A stretch of 30,934 nt of DNA from Haplosporangium gracile (GCA_015499985.1 JAAAUF010000032.1:63004-93937), one strand, 5' to 3'; positions 1 to 9,128 are shown, counted from the first letter of the stretch. Notes: generated from the letters alone by a model not told the origin. Numbers and translations: made by a program.

Positions 1-570
1 ATTGTTGAGTAATATGCGTTTGTAGGTATGTGTGTGAATATGAATGTGCGAGTGTGGAAGGGAAGCGGGTGAGAAGTATATATTCGCTTTTTGCTTCTTT
101 GCCTCACGTTTGAAATGGAACAACAAATGGAGATGGTCTCCTTTATTCTGACCACACTCACGCGTTCCTCCCTCGTCGATGTGTGCTAAAAATCAACCAA
201 CACAAGCAAACAAACAAACAAACGCAACGAAGGCGGTGCAAAGATTTATATTTGGGTGCCTAGCCCCCTTTTCCCCATACGACGTCTATTTTAAATTTAT
301 CAGTCCGTGTTGAGCGCACAACCACCTCGTTGGTGGATGATGATCAGTTTTGCGAAAAGAAAAAAAAATAGTTCATGTCTTCGTACACAAGAAGCAGATC
401 ACTGGATAATGATTATTTTATTTCGTAGGAACGAGTATGAGGATAAACGACGTGAGAGAATGAAGGGACATAAGCAAAAGACGAGTGGGAGAGAGAGAGA
501 GAGAGAGAGAGTGAGTGAGAGAGTGAGAGAGTGAGAGAGTGAGAGAGTGAGAGAGAAACACAATAGGTCT
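1..570. other. Intergenic region left of the Kazal cluster
   Basis: No supportable gene. It holds a short (CAAA)n run near 203-225 and a T/A-rich block near 412-422 that, read on the minus strand, gives AAATAAAAT. That could be the poly(A) signal of the minus-strand Kazal gene ending at 571. A GA-rich microsatellite lies at 489-558. The short open frame at 307-534 runs into the GA repeat and resembles nothing. Confidence 0.6.
489..558. repeat. GA-rich microsatellite with an 8-bp GTGAGAGA unit
   Basis: A pure GA run changes into an array of the 8-mer GTGAGAGA (about five copies). It ends 12 bp before the stop codon of the first Kazal gene, so on that gene's mRNA it would be a CU-rich 3' UTR tract. 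Confidence 0.9.
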
Positions 571-837
571 CTACTGGTCTATGCACTTGTCCTCGTGGAT
601 GAGCTTGTATTGATCATAAGGGAAGCTACAGTTATGAGTGTCAAGCAAACATTTGTTGGTGAATGTCTGCTGTTTGCCGTCTTTATTTTCACCGCAGACG
701 GGTAGGTAGAGCCAAGAACAGCGCATCGGGCATTTGTCGCTCGAGAGAACGTTGGTCGCAGGGGCTGGACTTGCGTTGGCAGACAAGACGTCCATCGAGA
801 GGACAATCGTCAAAAGTGTCAAGGCGGAGGAACGCAT
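571..837 (-). CDS. Secreted single-domain Kazal-type protease inhibitor
   Basis: An 88-aa protein with an N-terminal hydrophobic signal (about residues 1-22, MRSSALTLLTIVLS...) followed by one Kazal-like domain. The cysteine pattern is C36-x3-C40-x7-C48, then C4 in TNKC, C5 in HNC and C6 in DKC. By analogy with ovomucoid domains the reactive-site P1 residue is the second after Cys2, here Trp42, which would suit a chymotrypsin-like target (inference). The frame is open upstream to a Met at 939, but a TATA box at 938-947 puts transcription start downstream of that Met, so I chose the ATG at 837. It has no intron. It is the first of five same-strand Kazal genes. An NCS sequon overlaps Cys5. Kazal proteins bind serine proteases tightly outside the cell; the target here is unknown. 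Confidence 0.85.
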   Translation of the reverse strand: MRSSALTLLTIVLSMDVLSANASPAPATNVLSSDKCPMRCSWLYLPVCGENKDGKQQTFTNKCLLDTHNCSFPYDQYKLIHEDKCIDQ

Positions 838-937
838 TCTTTGATGTTGTGGTAGTAGTGGTGATATATATGTGTGTGTGTAAAACTGACTGATGTTGTG
901 TATGGAGAGTAGGTGATGATGGCGGCGAAAGACGCCC

Positions 938-947
938 ATTTATATCC
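938..947 (-). promoter_or_regulatory. TATA box of the first Kazal gene
   Basis: The minus strand reads GGATATAAAT about 100 bp upstream of the chosen ATG at 837. It supports the shorter start over the in-frame Met at 939. Confidence 0.6.
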
Positions 948-1334
948 CTTCTAATCCGTCGCGTTGGGTGAAAACGTCCATCTTTTTTTATGCTCTGATA
1001 ACCAAGAAGGAAAAAAATTGTTCTCTTTCTATCCATCTCGTCCCCCTTTTGAAATCATAGGAGAGTTATTTTTGCAAGCAGTAAAAATATGCCTCATTCG
1101 TCAATGCAGTTCATGAAAGTCGGCCCTTGTTGTTTGCATGTTTTTTTTTTCAAGCAGAGCGTTGATCCTTTAGCATTGAAGGGATATTGGGAGACCCTTT
1201 ACCACCTTTACCACACGGAAAACACAGACCAACTCAACTTTGCAGAGGCAAAAAAAGAGTTCGAATTTTTACTCTTTTGTACTACACGAATGTGTGACCG
1301 AGTGAAAGGGGAGGAGGAGGGAGAGCGAGAGAGC

Positions 1335-1619
1335 TCAAGGGATAGGGAGAGTGGTGGTGTTGCATGATCCATCATGGACGGCACTGTATTGATCCTTAGG
1401 ATGCAGACAGTTGTGGTGCCTCATTTGACATTCGTTGACAAAGGACATCTGTTCACCCTTTTTGTTTTCTGCGCAAACATAGGTACCCTCGCTGGGGCAC
1501 TTTGCGAAGCAGTAAGGGTCTCGGTCAGTTGTGGAGGGAGTCAGCTGAGCCATAGCGGAGAGGATGCCGAAGGAGGCAAGAAGAAGCCTCGAGTACACAG
1601 TGAATGTAAAGATGTGCAT
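1335..1619 (-). CDS. Secreted single-domain Kazal-type protease inhibitor
   Basis: A 94-aa protein with a signal peptide (about residues 1-24, ending near SAMA|QL) and one Kazal-like domain: C37-x3-C41-x7-C49, then C4 in NEC, C5 in HNC and C6 in GSC. The predicted P1 residue is Ser43. A short tail ending TLPIP follows Cys6. It closely resembles the next gene (1877-2167): both share CFAKC, AENKK and a PxP tail, and the bases around and just after the stop codon are nearly the same, so the pair looks like a fairly recent duplication. It has no intron. The start is supported by a TATA box about 70 bp upstream. Its protease target cannot be told from sequence. Confidence 0.85.
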   Translation of the reverse strand: MHIFTFTVYSRLLLASFGILSAMAQLTPSTTDRDPYCFAKCPSEGTYVCAENKKGEQMSFVNECQMRHHNCLHPKDQYSAVHDGSCNTTTLPIP

Positions 1620-1687
1620 GTTTTGTTTAGAGTGGTGCTTGTTGGGAACTAAGGATACAGAGTCGAAAGAAAGACAATTTCCATTAT

Positions 1688-1695
1688 TTTTATAT
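1688..1695 (-). promoter_or_regulatory. TATA box of the second Kazal gene
   Basis: The minus strand reads ATATAAAA, about 70 bp upstream of the ATG at 1619. Confidence 0.6.
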
Positions 1696-1876
1696 CTCTT
1701 TTTTTACTCTAAAATGCGCACAGCCCACATCTTAAAGGTGAGCCAGCGCATTGATTCTCAGGATCATAGGGCTGTTGGATACTCTCGTATCATCTGATGA
1801 AACAAGCTCATCACTCTTTTATTATTATCATCGGCTAGAAGACGTCTGAACGAGCGAGAAGGAAGGAGAACAGAGC

Positions 1877-2167
1877 TCAAGGAGTAGGGAGAGGGATGCC
1901 ATTACAGGCACCATTGGTCACGGCCGTGTAGGTGTTTTTTGGGTTCAGACAGTTGTAGTAGCCCAGCTGACAAATGTTGATAAACCAGGCATATTGTCGT
2001 TTCTTGTTTTCTGCACAGAAATTTTCACCTTTATCCGAGCACTTTGCAAAGCAAAGAGAGTCTGGAATGGGGCTTGGGCGAGGGGCTGGAATTGCCATGA
2101 CGGTAAAAAGCAGGGCCACCGGGACGATGAGAACCATTGAAAAGAACGTGGTGGTAGAGAAGCGCAT
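1877..2167 (-). CDS. Secreted single-domain Kazal-type protease inhibitor
   Basis: A 96-aa protein with a strong signal peptide (about residues 1-25, ending VMA|IPAP), a Pro-rich linker (PAPRPSPIP) and one Kazal-like domain: C39-x3-C43-x7-C51, C4 in NIC, C5 in YNC and C6 in GAC. The predicted P1 residue is Asp45. Acidic P1 is uncommon in trypsin-type inhibitors and could point to a Glu/Asp-specific protease or to a domain that no longer inhibits (inference). The tail ends PLPTP, matching the 1335-1619 paralogue. It is intronless. A weak TATA-like TGTATTCT lies upstream on the minus strand near 2224, less convincing than in its neighbours. Confidence 0.84.
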   Translation of the reverse strand: MRFSTTTFFSMVLIVPVALLFTVMAIPAPRPSPIPDSLCFAKCSDKGENFCAENKKRQYAWFINICQLGYYNCLNPKNTYTAVTNGACNGIPLPTP

Positions 2168-2897
2168 GGTTGTTGGTATGGATAGGAGGAGGAGAGGAAG
2201 ATGAGGCTAAAGAGGAATGGAGAATACAAAAGTTATTAGTCTTTCTTTCATGGCTGTTGTCCCTCATTCCAATTTTTGATCCCATAACAAACAAAGGTTG
2301 AATGCGAATGAAAACATACTCGACTCCTTTCCCTCCACCTCCTTTCCCCCCCTCCTCTCTCTTTCTCTGTCCGTTTTTATTGGTGCTCTCGGAAGCGTAT
2401 GAAGGAGCGACAACTGCCATGCTATCTTTCTTTGTTTTGCATTGTGCGGCAGTCAATGCCGGACCCAAAAAAAGTCAATGGTGGTAAATGATACCTTCGG
2501 GTCATTAATAACACCGTTGTATCCTCGATAGACACGCGTTGGCTACTACTCTTCGGATAGCTCCTTTTTGATCGTGCGAAAGTTGTAACATTTGTCCATC
2601 CATGATGTTACGCCGACATCCAATGCTGTATACTGCGCCCTAACGTGTATGAACTACCAAAAAAAAAAAAAAAAAAGAGGATGGATGGATGTACTGGTAG
2701 ATATCGATATCGTATATTATTACTATCGGCGCACGCTGGTCAAGAGTATCGCTTTCTTGTAAGAAATGGGGTAATGAAGGAAACAAGTGAGAGGTGCTAT
2801 CTACGAAAAATCTACGAATTTGGTCATTGATTTAGATGGAATAAATGGGCGGAGAGGACATCCAATGACAAAGTGTGCTCGAAACATAGTCCGTGAT
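2168..2897. other. Intergenic region between Kazal genes
   Basis: No supportable gene. It contains a T/C-rich tract near 2325-2375, an 18-base poly(A) run at 2659-2676 and a small palindrome GATATCGATATC near 2701-2712. It should carry the promoter of the gene starting at 2167 and the 3' UTR of the six-domain gene ending at 2898. Confidence 0.55.
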
Positions 2898-4031
2898 TTA
2901 GCAAGCTCCTTCAGAGACAAAGGTGAAGGCATCCTTGGGGTTCTTGCAGTTGAAGGCGCTAAACTCACACTTGTTGCCAAAGGTCTTCGTCTTGCCAGAC
3001 TGGAGCTTGGCACAAACGGGTCGGTAGACTGCAGGGCAGGCGTCAGCGCAGACGGGGATAGCAGGGCAGGCGACATTGGCAACCAATTTGAAAGTTGCAT
3101 TGGGGTTCTGACAGTTGTGGACGTCCAGCAGACAGGCGTTGCTGAAGGTCTGGGGCTTGCCGTCTTTGGAAGTGGCACAGACGGGATCGTCGACCATGGC
3201 GCACATAAAGTCGCACTTGGGGGCGACAAGGTCCTCGCAGGTCGATTCGGCAAGAACAACAAACTCGGCGTTGGGGTGCTTGCAGTTGAACTCCTTGAGC
3301 TCACAGGCGTTGCCAAAGTTCTTGCTCAGACCGTTCTTGGCCTTGGCACAGACGGGCTGCTCGACAGCGGCGCACATGATGTCGTCACACTTGGTGGAAG
3401 CAGCGGCAAGGGCGCGCTTCTCAACGGCATCAGACGCGCAGGCATTGTTAGAGACAGCGGTAGCCTGGGCGTTGGCGTGCTCGCAGTTGTAATTTTTCAA
3501 CTCGCAGGAGTTGCCAAAGGTCTTGAAGTCACCGGACAGGAGCTTGCCGCAGACAGGCTGGTAGATGGCAGGGCATACGGTGTTGCACGTAGGGGTGGCG
3601 AGCTCCTCGCAAGAAGAATCAGCAACAAGAACAAAGTTGGCGTTGGGGTGCTTGCAATTGTAGTTGTTCAACTCACAAGCGTTTCCGAACACCTTGTTCA
3701 AGCCGGTCTTGGCCTTGGCGCAAATGGGCTGGAAGACGGTGGGGCATACCGTGTCGCACTTGGGGGCGGCAGCGCGCTTCTGGAGAGCAATAGACTCGCA
3801 AGCGCCCTTGTAAGCAACGGTAAGCTGGGCATCGGAGTTGCGGCAGGTGTACTTGTTCAACTCGCAGGGGCTTCCAAAGGTAATGAAATCGCCGGATAAG
3901 TTCTGGGCGCAGATGGGCTGGTAGACGGCGGCGCAAACATCAGGACACTTGGAAGCGGCGGGAGCGGCCATGGCGGACAGGACGGCCACCGAGGCGGCAA
4001 CGGTCAAGATGATCAGGGAGTAGAGCTGCAT
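2898..4031 (-). CDS. Secreted six-domain Kazal protease inhibitor with two internal KR processing sites
   Basis: A 377-aa intronless protein with a signal peptide (about 1-22, ...LSAMA|AP) and six Kazal-like domains at residues 29-78, 92-141, 149-198, 215-265, 273-322 and 328-377. The last residue is Cys6 of domain 6. Each domain keeps six cysteines. Cys1-Cys2 spacing is 3, except 4 in domain 4; Cys2-Cys3 is 7 throughout. Predicted P1 residues are Ala, Thr, Ala, Ala, Met and Ala, small or uncharged, which fits elastase- or subtilisin-like targets (inference from the Kazal family). Lys-Arg pairs at 85-86 (LQKR|AAAP) and 205-206 (VEKR|ALAA) lie in linkers and look like Kex2 cleavage sites. Cleavage there would yield domain 1, domains 2-3 and domains 4-6. 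Domains 1 and 3 resemble each other (SGDF), as do 2 and 4 (GL-K-FGNACEL). It has a canonical TATA box upstream. Confidence 0.94.
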   Translation of the reverse strand: MQLYSLIILTVAASVAVLSAMAAPAASKCPDVCAAVYQPICAQNLSGDFITFGSPCELNKYTCRNSDAQLTVAYKGACESIALQKRAAAPKCDTVCPTVFQPICAKAKTGLNKVFGNACELNNYNCKHPNANFVLVADSSCEELATPTCNTVCPAIYQPVCGKLLSGDFKTFGNSCELKNYNCEHANAQATAVSNNACASDAVEKRALAAASTKCDDIMCAAVEQPVCAKAKNGLSKNFGNACELKEFNCKHPNAEFVVLAESTCEDLVAPKCDFMCAMVDDPVCATSKDGKPQTFSNACLLDVHNCQNPNATFKLVANVACPAIPVCADACPAVYRPVCAKLQSGKTKTFGNKCEFSAFNCKNPKDAFTFVSEGAC

Positions 4032-5944
4032 TCTGATTGAAGAGTGGATTGGGTACTTGTTGTTGTTACTGTTGCTGGTGGATGATGGGGATCAAAATAG
4101 CGGCGACGGCCATTGCTTTTATACCTTTTTAGACCCCCCGAACTCCCGGCACCGTAGAACATTACCCACATACTCCCATACCACCTTGAATTTTTTTCTC
4201 TCTCTCTCCATCACGGGGGGTACCTGTCTTGAAGTACGCTCCAAAGGAGAACAATATGAAATAAAAATTAACAATGTGAGAAAAATGAGGGATAATGGTA
4301 ACAATGGTAAAGATAAGGCATTTAACTCTTGGCAACTTTTATTTTTGCTCAAACGTGCACAAAGAAGTAGCAACGTTGTTCTTCAACTGGCGGAGTCTAG
4401 GAAAAGAATGAACATATTTTGTCTTCTCATACGTTCGTTGTCATTTTTTTTTGGGCTAATGTGTCTAGACTACTCATACAATTGAATGTATGTATGAGTT
4501 TAGAGAAGAGAGATGTATGAAATGGTGCTACAGGAATAACAGAAGCAAAGAAGGAAAAGGAATGGTTTCAGGCGTGTCTATTGACTTATCCGAGCGGTAC
4601 ACAGGTAAGAATGAGTGAAGTGAATGAACAATCGAGAATAAGGAACAGGCTTTGGTTACAGGTTTTTTTTTGTCTCTGCATGATACCCCAAATGCTAATG
4701 CAAGGAACAAGAAAAGAGAACCATCTCTCGACATGGGCTGCACATAAAGAAAATTTTGTCTCGTCCGTAGAACGTCCGATTTGGGTCTGGAAAAAAAATG
4801 AGCAAACGATGCATGGACCAACATTTAGAAACCGACATATTATGAATGAACATTCAATTGCTACTGGTTTTGGTTCTGTTTGTTTGATTTGCTTGAGCAG
4901 AGTTGTCAGTCCAATGGGTGGCAGCGGCTTTGGTGCATGTTCTTGAGAAAAAAAATCCTACAGCCACCATTGATGTAGTTCTTTGTGTTTTCTCGAGTTC
5001 GTTCCGTTCGTTTGCTTGTTTGATCGATTTTTTTGTGTTGTTTGTGTTCATTGTATTCTTTGTGTTCGTTATGTCTTTTTTTTTACCAGAGGTATGTGGA
5101 GAGGGCCAATAGTAACTATGAAATGAAAGAACATCAACTTCTCTCAAAAAAAATTTCCATGTTGTACTCTCTAGGCTCTTCACCAACCACAAAAGAGAAG
5201 AAAAACCAGCAGACGAACAAGAGCAGATGCATGGGGAATGAAGGCTGTTGGGAAATGGTTCTCTTTGTCTTCTTTGTGCTCGCTCTAATTTGGTATTCCT
5301 CATCTTGTACATGTATGTGTCCCGTTAGCGACTACAGATGGAAGACAATTGCGAAATTAACTGATGGAACGAGAAAAAGAGCAAACGAGAGATGTGAGCA
5401 ACGCACGTTGGCAATGGTCATTTCTCCTAGACAAGATTTTTTAATTTTACTATTTGTATTTTAGTTCATTTGTTATCCTGGTAAAATAGTGAACCCGCTA
5501 CACAGTCGAAGAAATGTTCTTGCTTCGGTATTTGAATGGGCTGAATGGTGGTCGGTCACTTCTCGAAAAGTGGGTCAATTTTTTTGTCGTTTTCGGAAAG
5601 CAGCAAAAACAGCAGCAGAGGCACCCCACGTTTCTTGGCAGTTTAGTCGTTTTGGCCTTTTTTTTTACGCGTCAGATAATCTGTAAGAGACTCGGGATGA
5701 TCATTCGCAGTTTGTTCCTGGCGCAAAAGTCGTCAATTCCGCTTGTTTTTCTGTCTCTTATGAAGACTATGGACGTTGGTCTGTGGACTGCAGCTGACGA
5801 CATTTGTCGAAAGCTAGAGGCAACCACTCAGCCAATTCACTGAGCTACGTTTTTTGCCTTTCTTACGCCTACATCCTTTGACATGGAGTGTGAAATATGT
5901 AAAGTGGGCTTTAAAATATATTTGTTATTTTTGAGTGGGTTCTT
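4032..5944. other. Gene-poor region inside the Kazal cluster
   Basis: Apart from the TATA box at 4116 I see no supportable gene in 1.9 kb. Open frames here are low-complexity, T-rich or Lys-rich, with no family resemblance. I looked for further Kazal signatures (Cys-Cys spacing around YNC/HNC) and found none until 5945. The segment 4970-5090 is rich in TTTGTGTT words. Confidence 0.5.
4116..4123 (-). promoter_or_regulatory. TATA box of the six-domain Kazal gene
   Basis: The minus strand reads TATAAAAG, an exact consensus TATA box, about 85-90 bp upstream of the ATG at 4031. It is the best promoter element in the window. Confidence 0.75.
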
Positions 5945-6297
5945 CTACGGGTATGGTGAAGGGTTGACAGCCAAAGGACAGCCTGGTTTCTCATCGCAAG
6001 CAGTCTGGGTGATGACTCTGCAGTTGTCATTCGAATGCTCGTAGTTGTACACTCCAAGGGTGCAATTGTTGTCGAATGTTTTCTTCTCGCCGCGCTTATT
6101 CCTGTCACAGACAGGCATGGAGATCATGGGGCAGGCTGTGAGGCAGGACTTTATGATGCCGTTGTTGTTTGCTGTGATGGCGTTTGCGCTGTCATGCTCT
6201 TGTGAGAGGCTTGCTGGGATGAGGCTGGCGTTGACGGAAGTGATGGCAAGCAGTGTAGTAAAACGGTCAAGGAGATCAAGGAAGACGAAAAGTACAT
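5945..6297 (-). pseudogene. Broken or divergent single-domain Kazal inhibitor gene
   Basis: The minus strand encodes a Kazal-like domain: SCLTAC, then C-x7-C with predicted P1 Met, then NNC, then QTAC. Its frame has no Met before a stop codon at 6299-6301. The only suitable ATG (6297, starting MYFSSSLISLTVLL) lies in a different frame and encodes the first half of a signal peptide. The second half (AITSVNASL) is in the Kazal frame. A one-base indel near 6250-6260 is the simplest reading; an unrecognised intron or a sequencing error is possible. The fifth Kazal cysteine is also replaced by Tyr (YNY where paralogues have YNC or HNC), and extra cysteines occur at DNC and PGC. A TATA box sits about 84 bp upstream of the ATG. 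It belongs to the cluster ending at 4031. Confidence 0.62.
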
Positions 6298-6374
6298 TTT
6301 AGGGTGTAATAGAGTGGAGCAGGGATTATTGTTGCTTTGAGGATGGTTTATGAGCGACGTTGCAGTGCGGTATT

Positions 6375-6386
6375 CTTTTTATATGA
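6375..6386 (-). promoter_or_regulatory. TATA box of the broken Kazal gene
   Basis: The minus strand reads TCATATAAAAAG, about 84 bp upstream of the ATG at 6297, the same spacing as in the intact cluster members. The promoter appears preserved although the reading frame is not. Confidence 0.55.
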
Positions 6387-6397
6387 AACGTAAGATT

Positions 6398-6975
6398 TTA
6401 GTTTGTTAGTGTCGAGTCATTGTGCGGGAAGGGGGGAACGACCCTACTCCTTTTGACGAGTACGACCAAATGTATTCGGAGGGAGTTGATTCTCTCTTGC
6501 ACTTTCGAACACAAATTGGCATGGGTATTGCAGACTAGTGTCAGGACAAGGCTAACGAGGGCATAACGAACAAAAAGTCAGGGCATCCTGCTATAGATCG
6601 ATGAGAATAACGCACAAGAGATAAGTGTGGACGAGAGTCAGGCTGATGATGCCATGTGATATAAGAGAAGGAGAGAAAAGGGAATGAAGGGAATGAGTGA
6701 GTAAAGAACATAGAGAGGCTAGAAGCGACAAGGAAGAACAAGGACGGGGCGAAGAGCGGATCAATCAGGAGCCAGAAACCTCTAGCTCTGAAACAATCTG
6801 TCAAAAATAAATTGGTGGCAATGGACCGAGCAACCTAAAAATCAAAGGCCTTACAACTGCTCTCTTCCGTGACAACCCATGACTGCGGGGGACGATGTCG
6901 ACTTTAATGTCCCTACAAACACATTCATCGTCTTTTGTTTCCTTTTTTCTTCTTTTTTGTCAATCACCTTCCACC
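6398..6975. other. Intergenic region between the Kazal cluster and the F-box genes
   Basis: No supportable gene. It should hold the promoter of the F-box gene starting at 6976; a CT-rich leader (TTTTGTTTCCTTTTTTC type) directly precedes that start. I see no clear TATA box. Confidence 0.5.
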
Positions 6976-8919
6976 ATGTCGACCAACCTCGACCCGATGC
7001 CCACAAAAGCCTTTCACCTGCCGGAATTACTGGATCTGATCGGGAATGACTTCAACACTCAGGATCTTCTGTCATGTGTCCAGGTATGCAGGGTTTGGAA
7101 CCAGCACTTCATACCTGTCCTCTGGGCAACAATCGACGACAAACTGTACTCTTGGTCCACAATTCTTTGGCGGTTCTCTAGCCCATCACCGGCCTCTATT
7201 CGTGACGACAACCCCTCGCTCAATAACGTCTTTACAACGCATGGGAAACATATCCGACATCTCACCGCCGGATGGGCGGTCACTATCACCACTGCCAGCA
7301 TCGCGGGAACTGTCACCGGTTTGGAATCACTGACTGTCTTTGAATCTGCGGGACTCGACAGTGAGTTAGGGTTTAGAGTTCAAGGAACGACGCCGCTATG
7401 GACCTCTCCTCTGCTTCAAGACTTCTTGCCGCCCATCACTCGGAGTTGCAATCATCGGTGTGTGTCAGTATGGAACTTTGTTCAAAGGTTTTGGTCCCTG
7501 GTCATTCATAACTTGTCTCTCAAGTCCATAGAGATGGCGCAGGGATGTCAGCTCGAGGATTTCCCGATTCCAGTGCCTTCTCTCCTCAAGGTTCTCGCCA
7601 CACTGCCCAACCTTACCAGACTGGTCAACAACATGGCGGCAATCGATTTACAGCTGGTGTTGGAATGCCTTCCGAACCTTTCGTTCTATTCGAGTCCGAT
7701 CGGTTGGGTTAACTACAGGTCGACCACCAACAACCTGCAATTGACAACTGTCTTCCCCCAACTCCGAACACTACTGTTCCGCACAATCGTACACAGTATA
7801 CACCCCGTACAACCATCTCTGCAACACACAGCTATCCTGAACTTATTACGGCACCTTCCCAACCTCGGGCGGCTCTCATTCGACGGAATCTTGGCATTTG
7901 TAGATCCACCCCCTGGATCCACAGCCACGAACAGCAGGGTGCGTCCCAACAGCAAGACAACCAACAACAGCAGCAGCAGCGTCCAAGCTTTTCATTTCGC
8001 ATACCACGGTCGCGTGTCCTCGTCCGCTATGAGGGATTTCATAGCCCTTGACATCTTACCAAGGATGTCTCGACTGACCAAGCTGTCTCTGCAAACCCTC
8101 ACCCAGGAAGCCGGAGTGACACTGGGCAAATACTGTCCTCAGCTGGAATGGCTCCAACTCAGAACGACCAAGTACGACACCAAGGATAAAGATTCTATAA
8201 CGCCACTTTTACACCATTGTTCTCAACTCAAACATCTGGATGCGATCTGGCACACGGTGGAGGCATATTCTTTAGTAAAGAAGCCGGTTATCTGCAGAGG
8301 GATGGAGGTCTTTCGGTGCCAGATCACAGGGATAGGCGAAGAGGAAGAGGAGGAGGAAGGCTACGATGATGATTTACAGGATGAAAACTGGGAGAAACCT
8401 GTGGAAGACGACAGCGATGATGAGGTAGAGGTGGAGGAAGAGGACGAGGAGACTATGACTGCGATAAGGCAGGAACGATTACAAGGATATTTTCAGTACA
8501 TCTACGACGAACTAGGACGATGGACAGAGCTCAGGATACTTGAACTAGGAGTCGACAACGTCGACTGGTATGACATCATGGGTAGTGATCCTGGGAGGCA
8601 CCTTGTCGATGGTCGGATTTACTACAACTACTTTGGTCCGACTCCCAACACTCTCCCGCTGAGTCTGGAGTCAGGACTTGAACGACTAAGGTCTCTGATA
8701 AAGCTGGAGGTCATCGGGTTTGAGGGAGTTGACCATCGGATCAACACTGAAGAGTTGGCGTGGATGGCGGAGTGTTGGCCGCAACTGCAGGTGATGCATG
8801 GATTTCAGGCGCCTGACGAGAAAGACGAGTTTGCGCTTCGCTGCCCTAAGGTCAAGGAACTGAGAGAGTATATGCAGGAGTTGCGACCTTTGGTTAGGCA
8901 TGAACTAGGGCGCACTTGA
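6976..8919 (+). CDS. F-box protein with leucine-rich-repeat-like body
   Basis: A 647-aa protein from a single exon. The frame extends 27 codons upstream, but the ATG at 6976 sits in a strong context (CCACCATG) directly before the F-box, so I chose it. Residues about 12-55 form the F-box (FHLPELLDLIGNDF...LLSCVQVCRVWN...LW), which in the family binds Skp1 in SCF ubiquitin ligases. The rest contains irregular Leu-rich segments (LPNLTRL, LPNLSFY, LPNLGRLSF, CPQLEWLQL, LRILELGV) typical of a degenerate LRR substrate-binding domain. A very acidic insert (about residues 453-494, EEEEEEE and DDSDDEVEVEEEDEE) interrupts it. The substrate is unknown. An AATAAA lies 53 bp after the stop. A close paralogue, now interrupted by stop codons, follows in tandem. 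Confidence 0.85.
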   Translation: MSTNLDPMPTKAFHLPELLDLIGNDFNTQDLLSCVQVCRVWNQHFIPVLWATIDDKLYSWSTILWRFSSPSPASIRDDNPSLNNVFTTHGKHIRHLTAGWAVTITTASIAGTVTGLESLTVFESAGLDSELGFRVQGTTPLWTSPLLQDFLPPITRSCNHRCVSVWNFVQRFWSLVIHNLSLKSIEMAQGCQLEDFPIPVPSLLKVLATLPNLTRLVNNMAAIDLQLVLECLPNLSFYSSPIGWVNYRSTTNNLQLTTVFPQLRTLLFRTIVHSIHPVQPSLQHTAILNLLRHLPNLGRLSFDGILAFVDPPPGSTATNSRVRPNSKTTNNSSSSVQAFHFAYHGRVSSSAMRDFIALDILPRMSRLTKLSLQTLTQEAGVTLGKYCPQLEWLQLRTTKYDTKDKDSITPLLHHCSQLKHLDAIWHTVEAYSLVKKPVICRGMEVFRCQITGIGEEEEEEEGYDDDLQDENWEKPVEDDSDDEVEVEEEDEETMTAIRQERLQGYFQYIYDELGRWTELRILELGVDNVDWYDIMGSDPGRHLVDGRIYYNYFGPTPNTLPLSLESGLERLRSLIKLEVIGFEGVDHRINTEELAWMAECWPQLQVMHGFQAPDEKDEFALRCPKVKELREYMQELRPLVRHELGRT

Positions 8920-8971
8920 GGAAGAAGCAAGCACCAACTGAAAGAAAGTACTCAAATCGAAGTTGACCACT

Positions 8972-8977
8972 AATAAA
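8972..8977 (+). terminator. Poly(A) signal of the first F-box gene
   Basis: AATAAA located 53 bp after the stop codon. Confidence 0.55.
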
Positions 8978-9128
8978 AAAAGAACGGCACAATTAATTGC
9001 AGAGGCTTATTCCATTTTGTGGCGTTTCTGACTCGGCTCACAAATTGATAAAAATGAAGGGGACGCAGTCGTTTTATTCTTCCCTTTTCTCCTCACCTCC
9101 CTCGAGAGCAACAACAATAGAACCGCTT

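Noticed and set aside
2787..3899. A 370-codon open frame on the plus strand across the six-domain Kazal gene
   Set aside because: It is antisense to a gene with clear domains, signal peptide and TATA box. The Gly/Val/Leu-rich repeats mirror the Kazal repeats and codon bias.
5795..5850. tRNA-like D-arm sequence on the minus strand (GTAGCTCAGTGAATTGGCTGAG)
   Set aside because: No B-box/T-arm consensus follows at the right distance and no acceptor stem pairs; probably chance.
6895..6975. 27-codon N-terminal extension of the first F-box gene
   Set aside because: The ATG at 6976 has a far better context (CCACCATG) and the extension reads through a T/C-rich leader; treated as 5' UTR.
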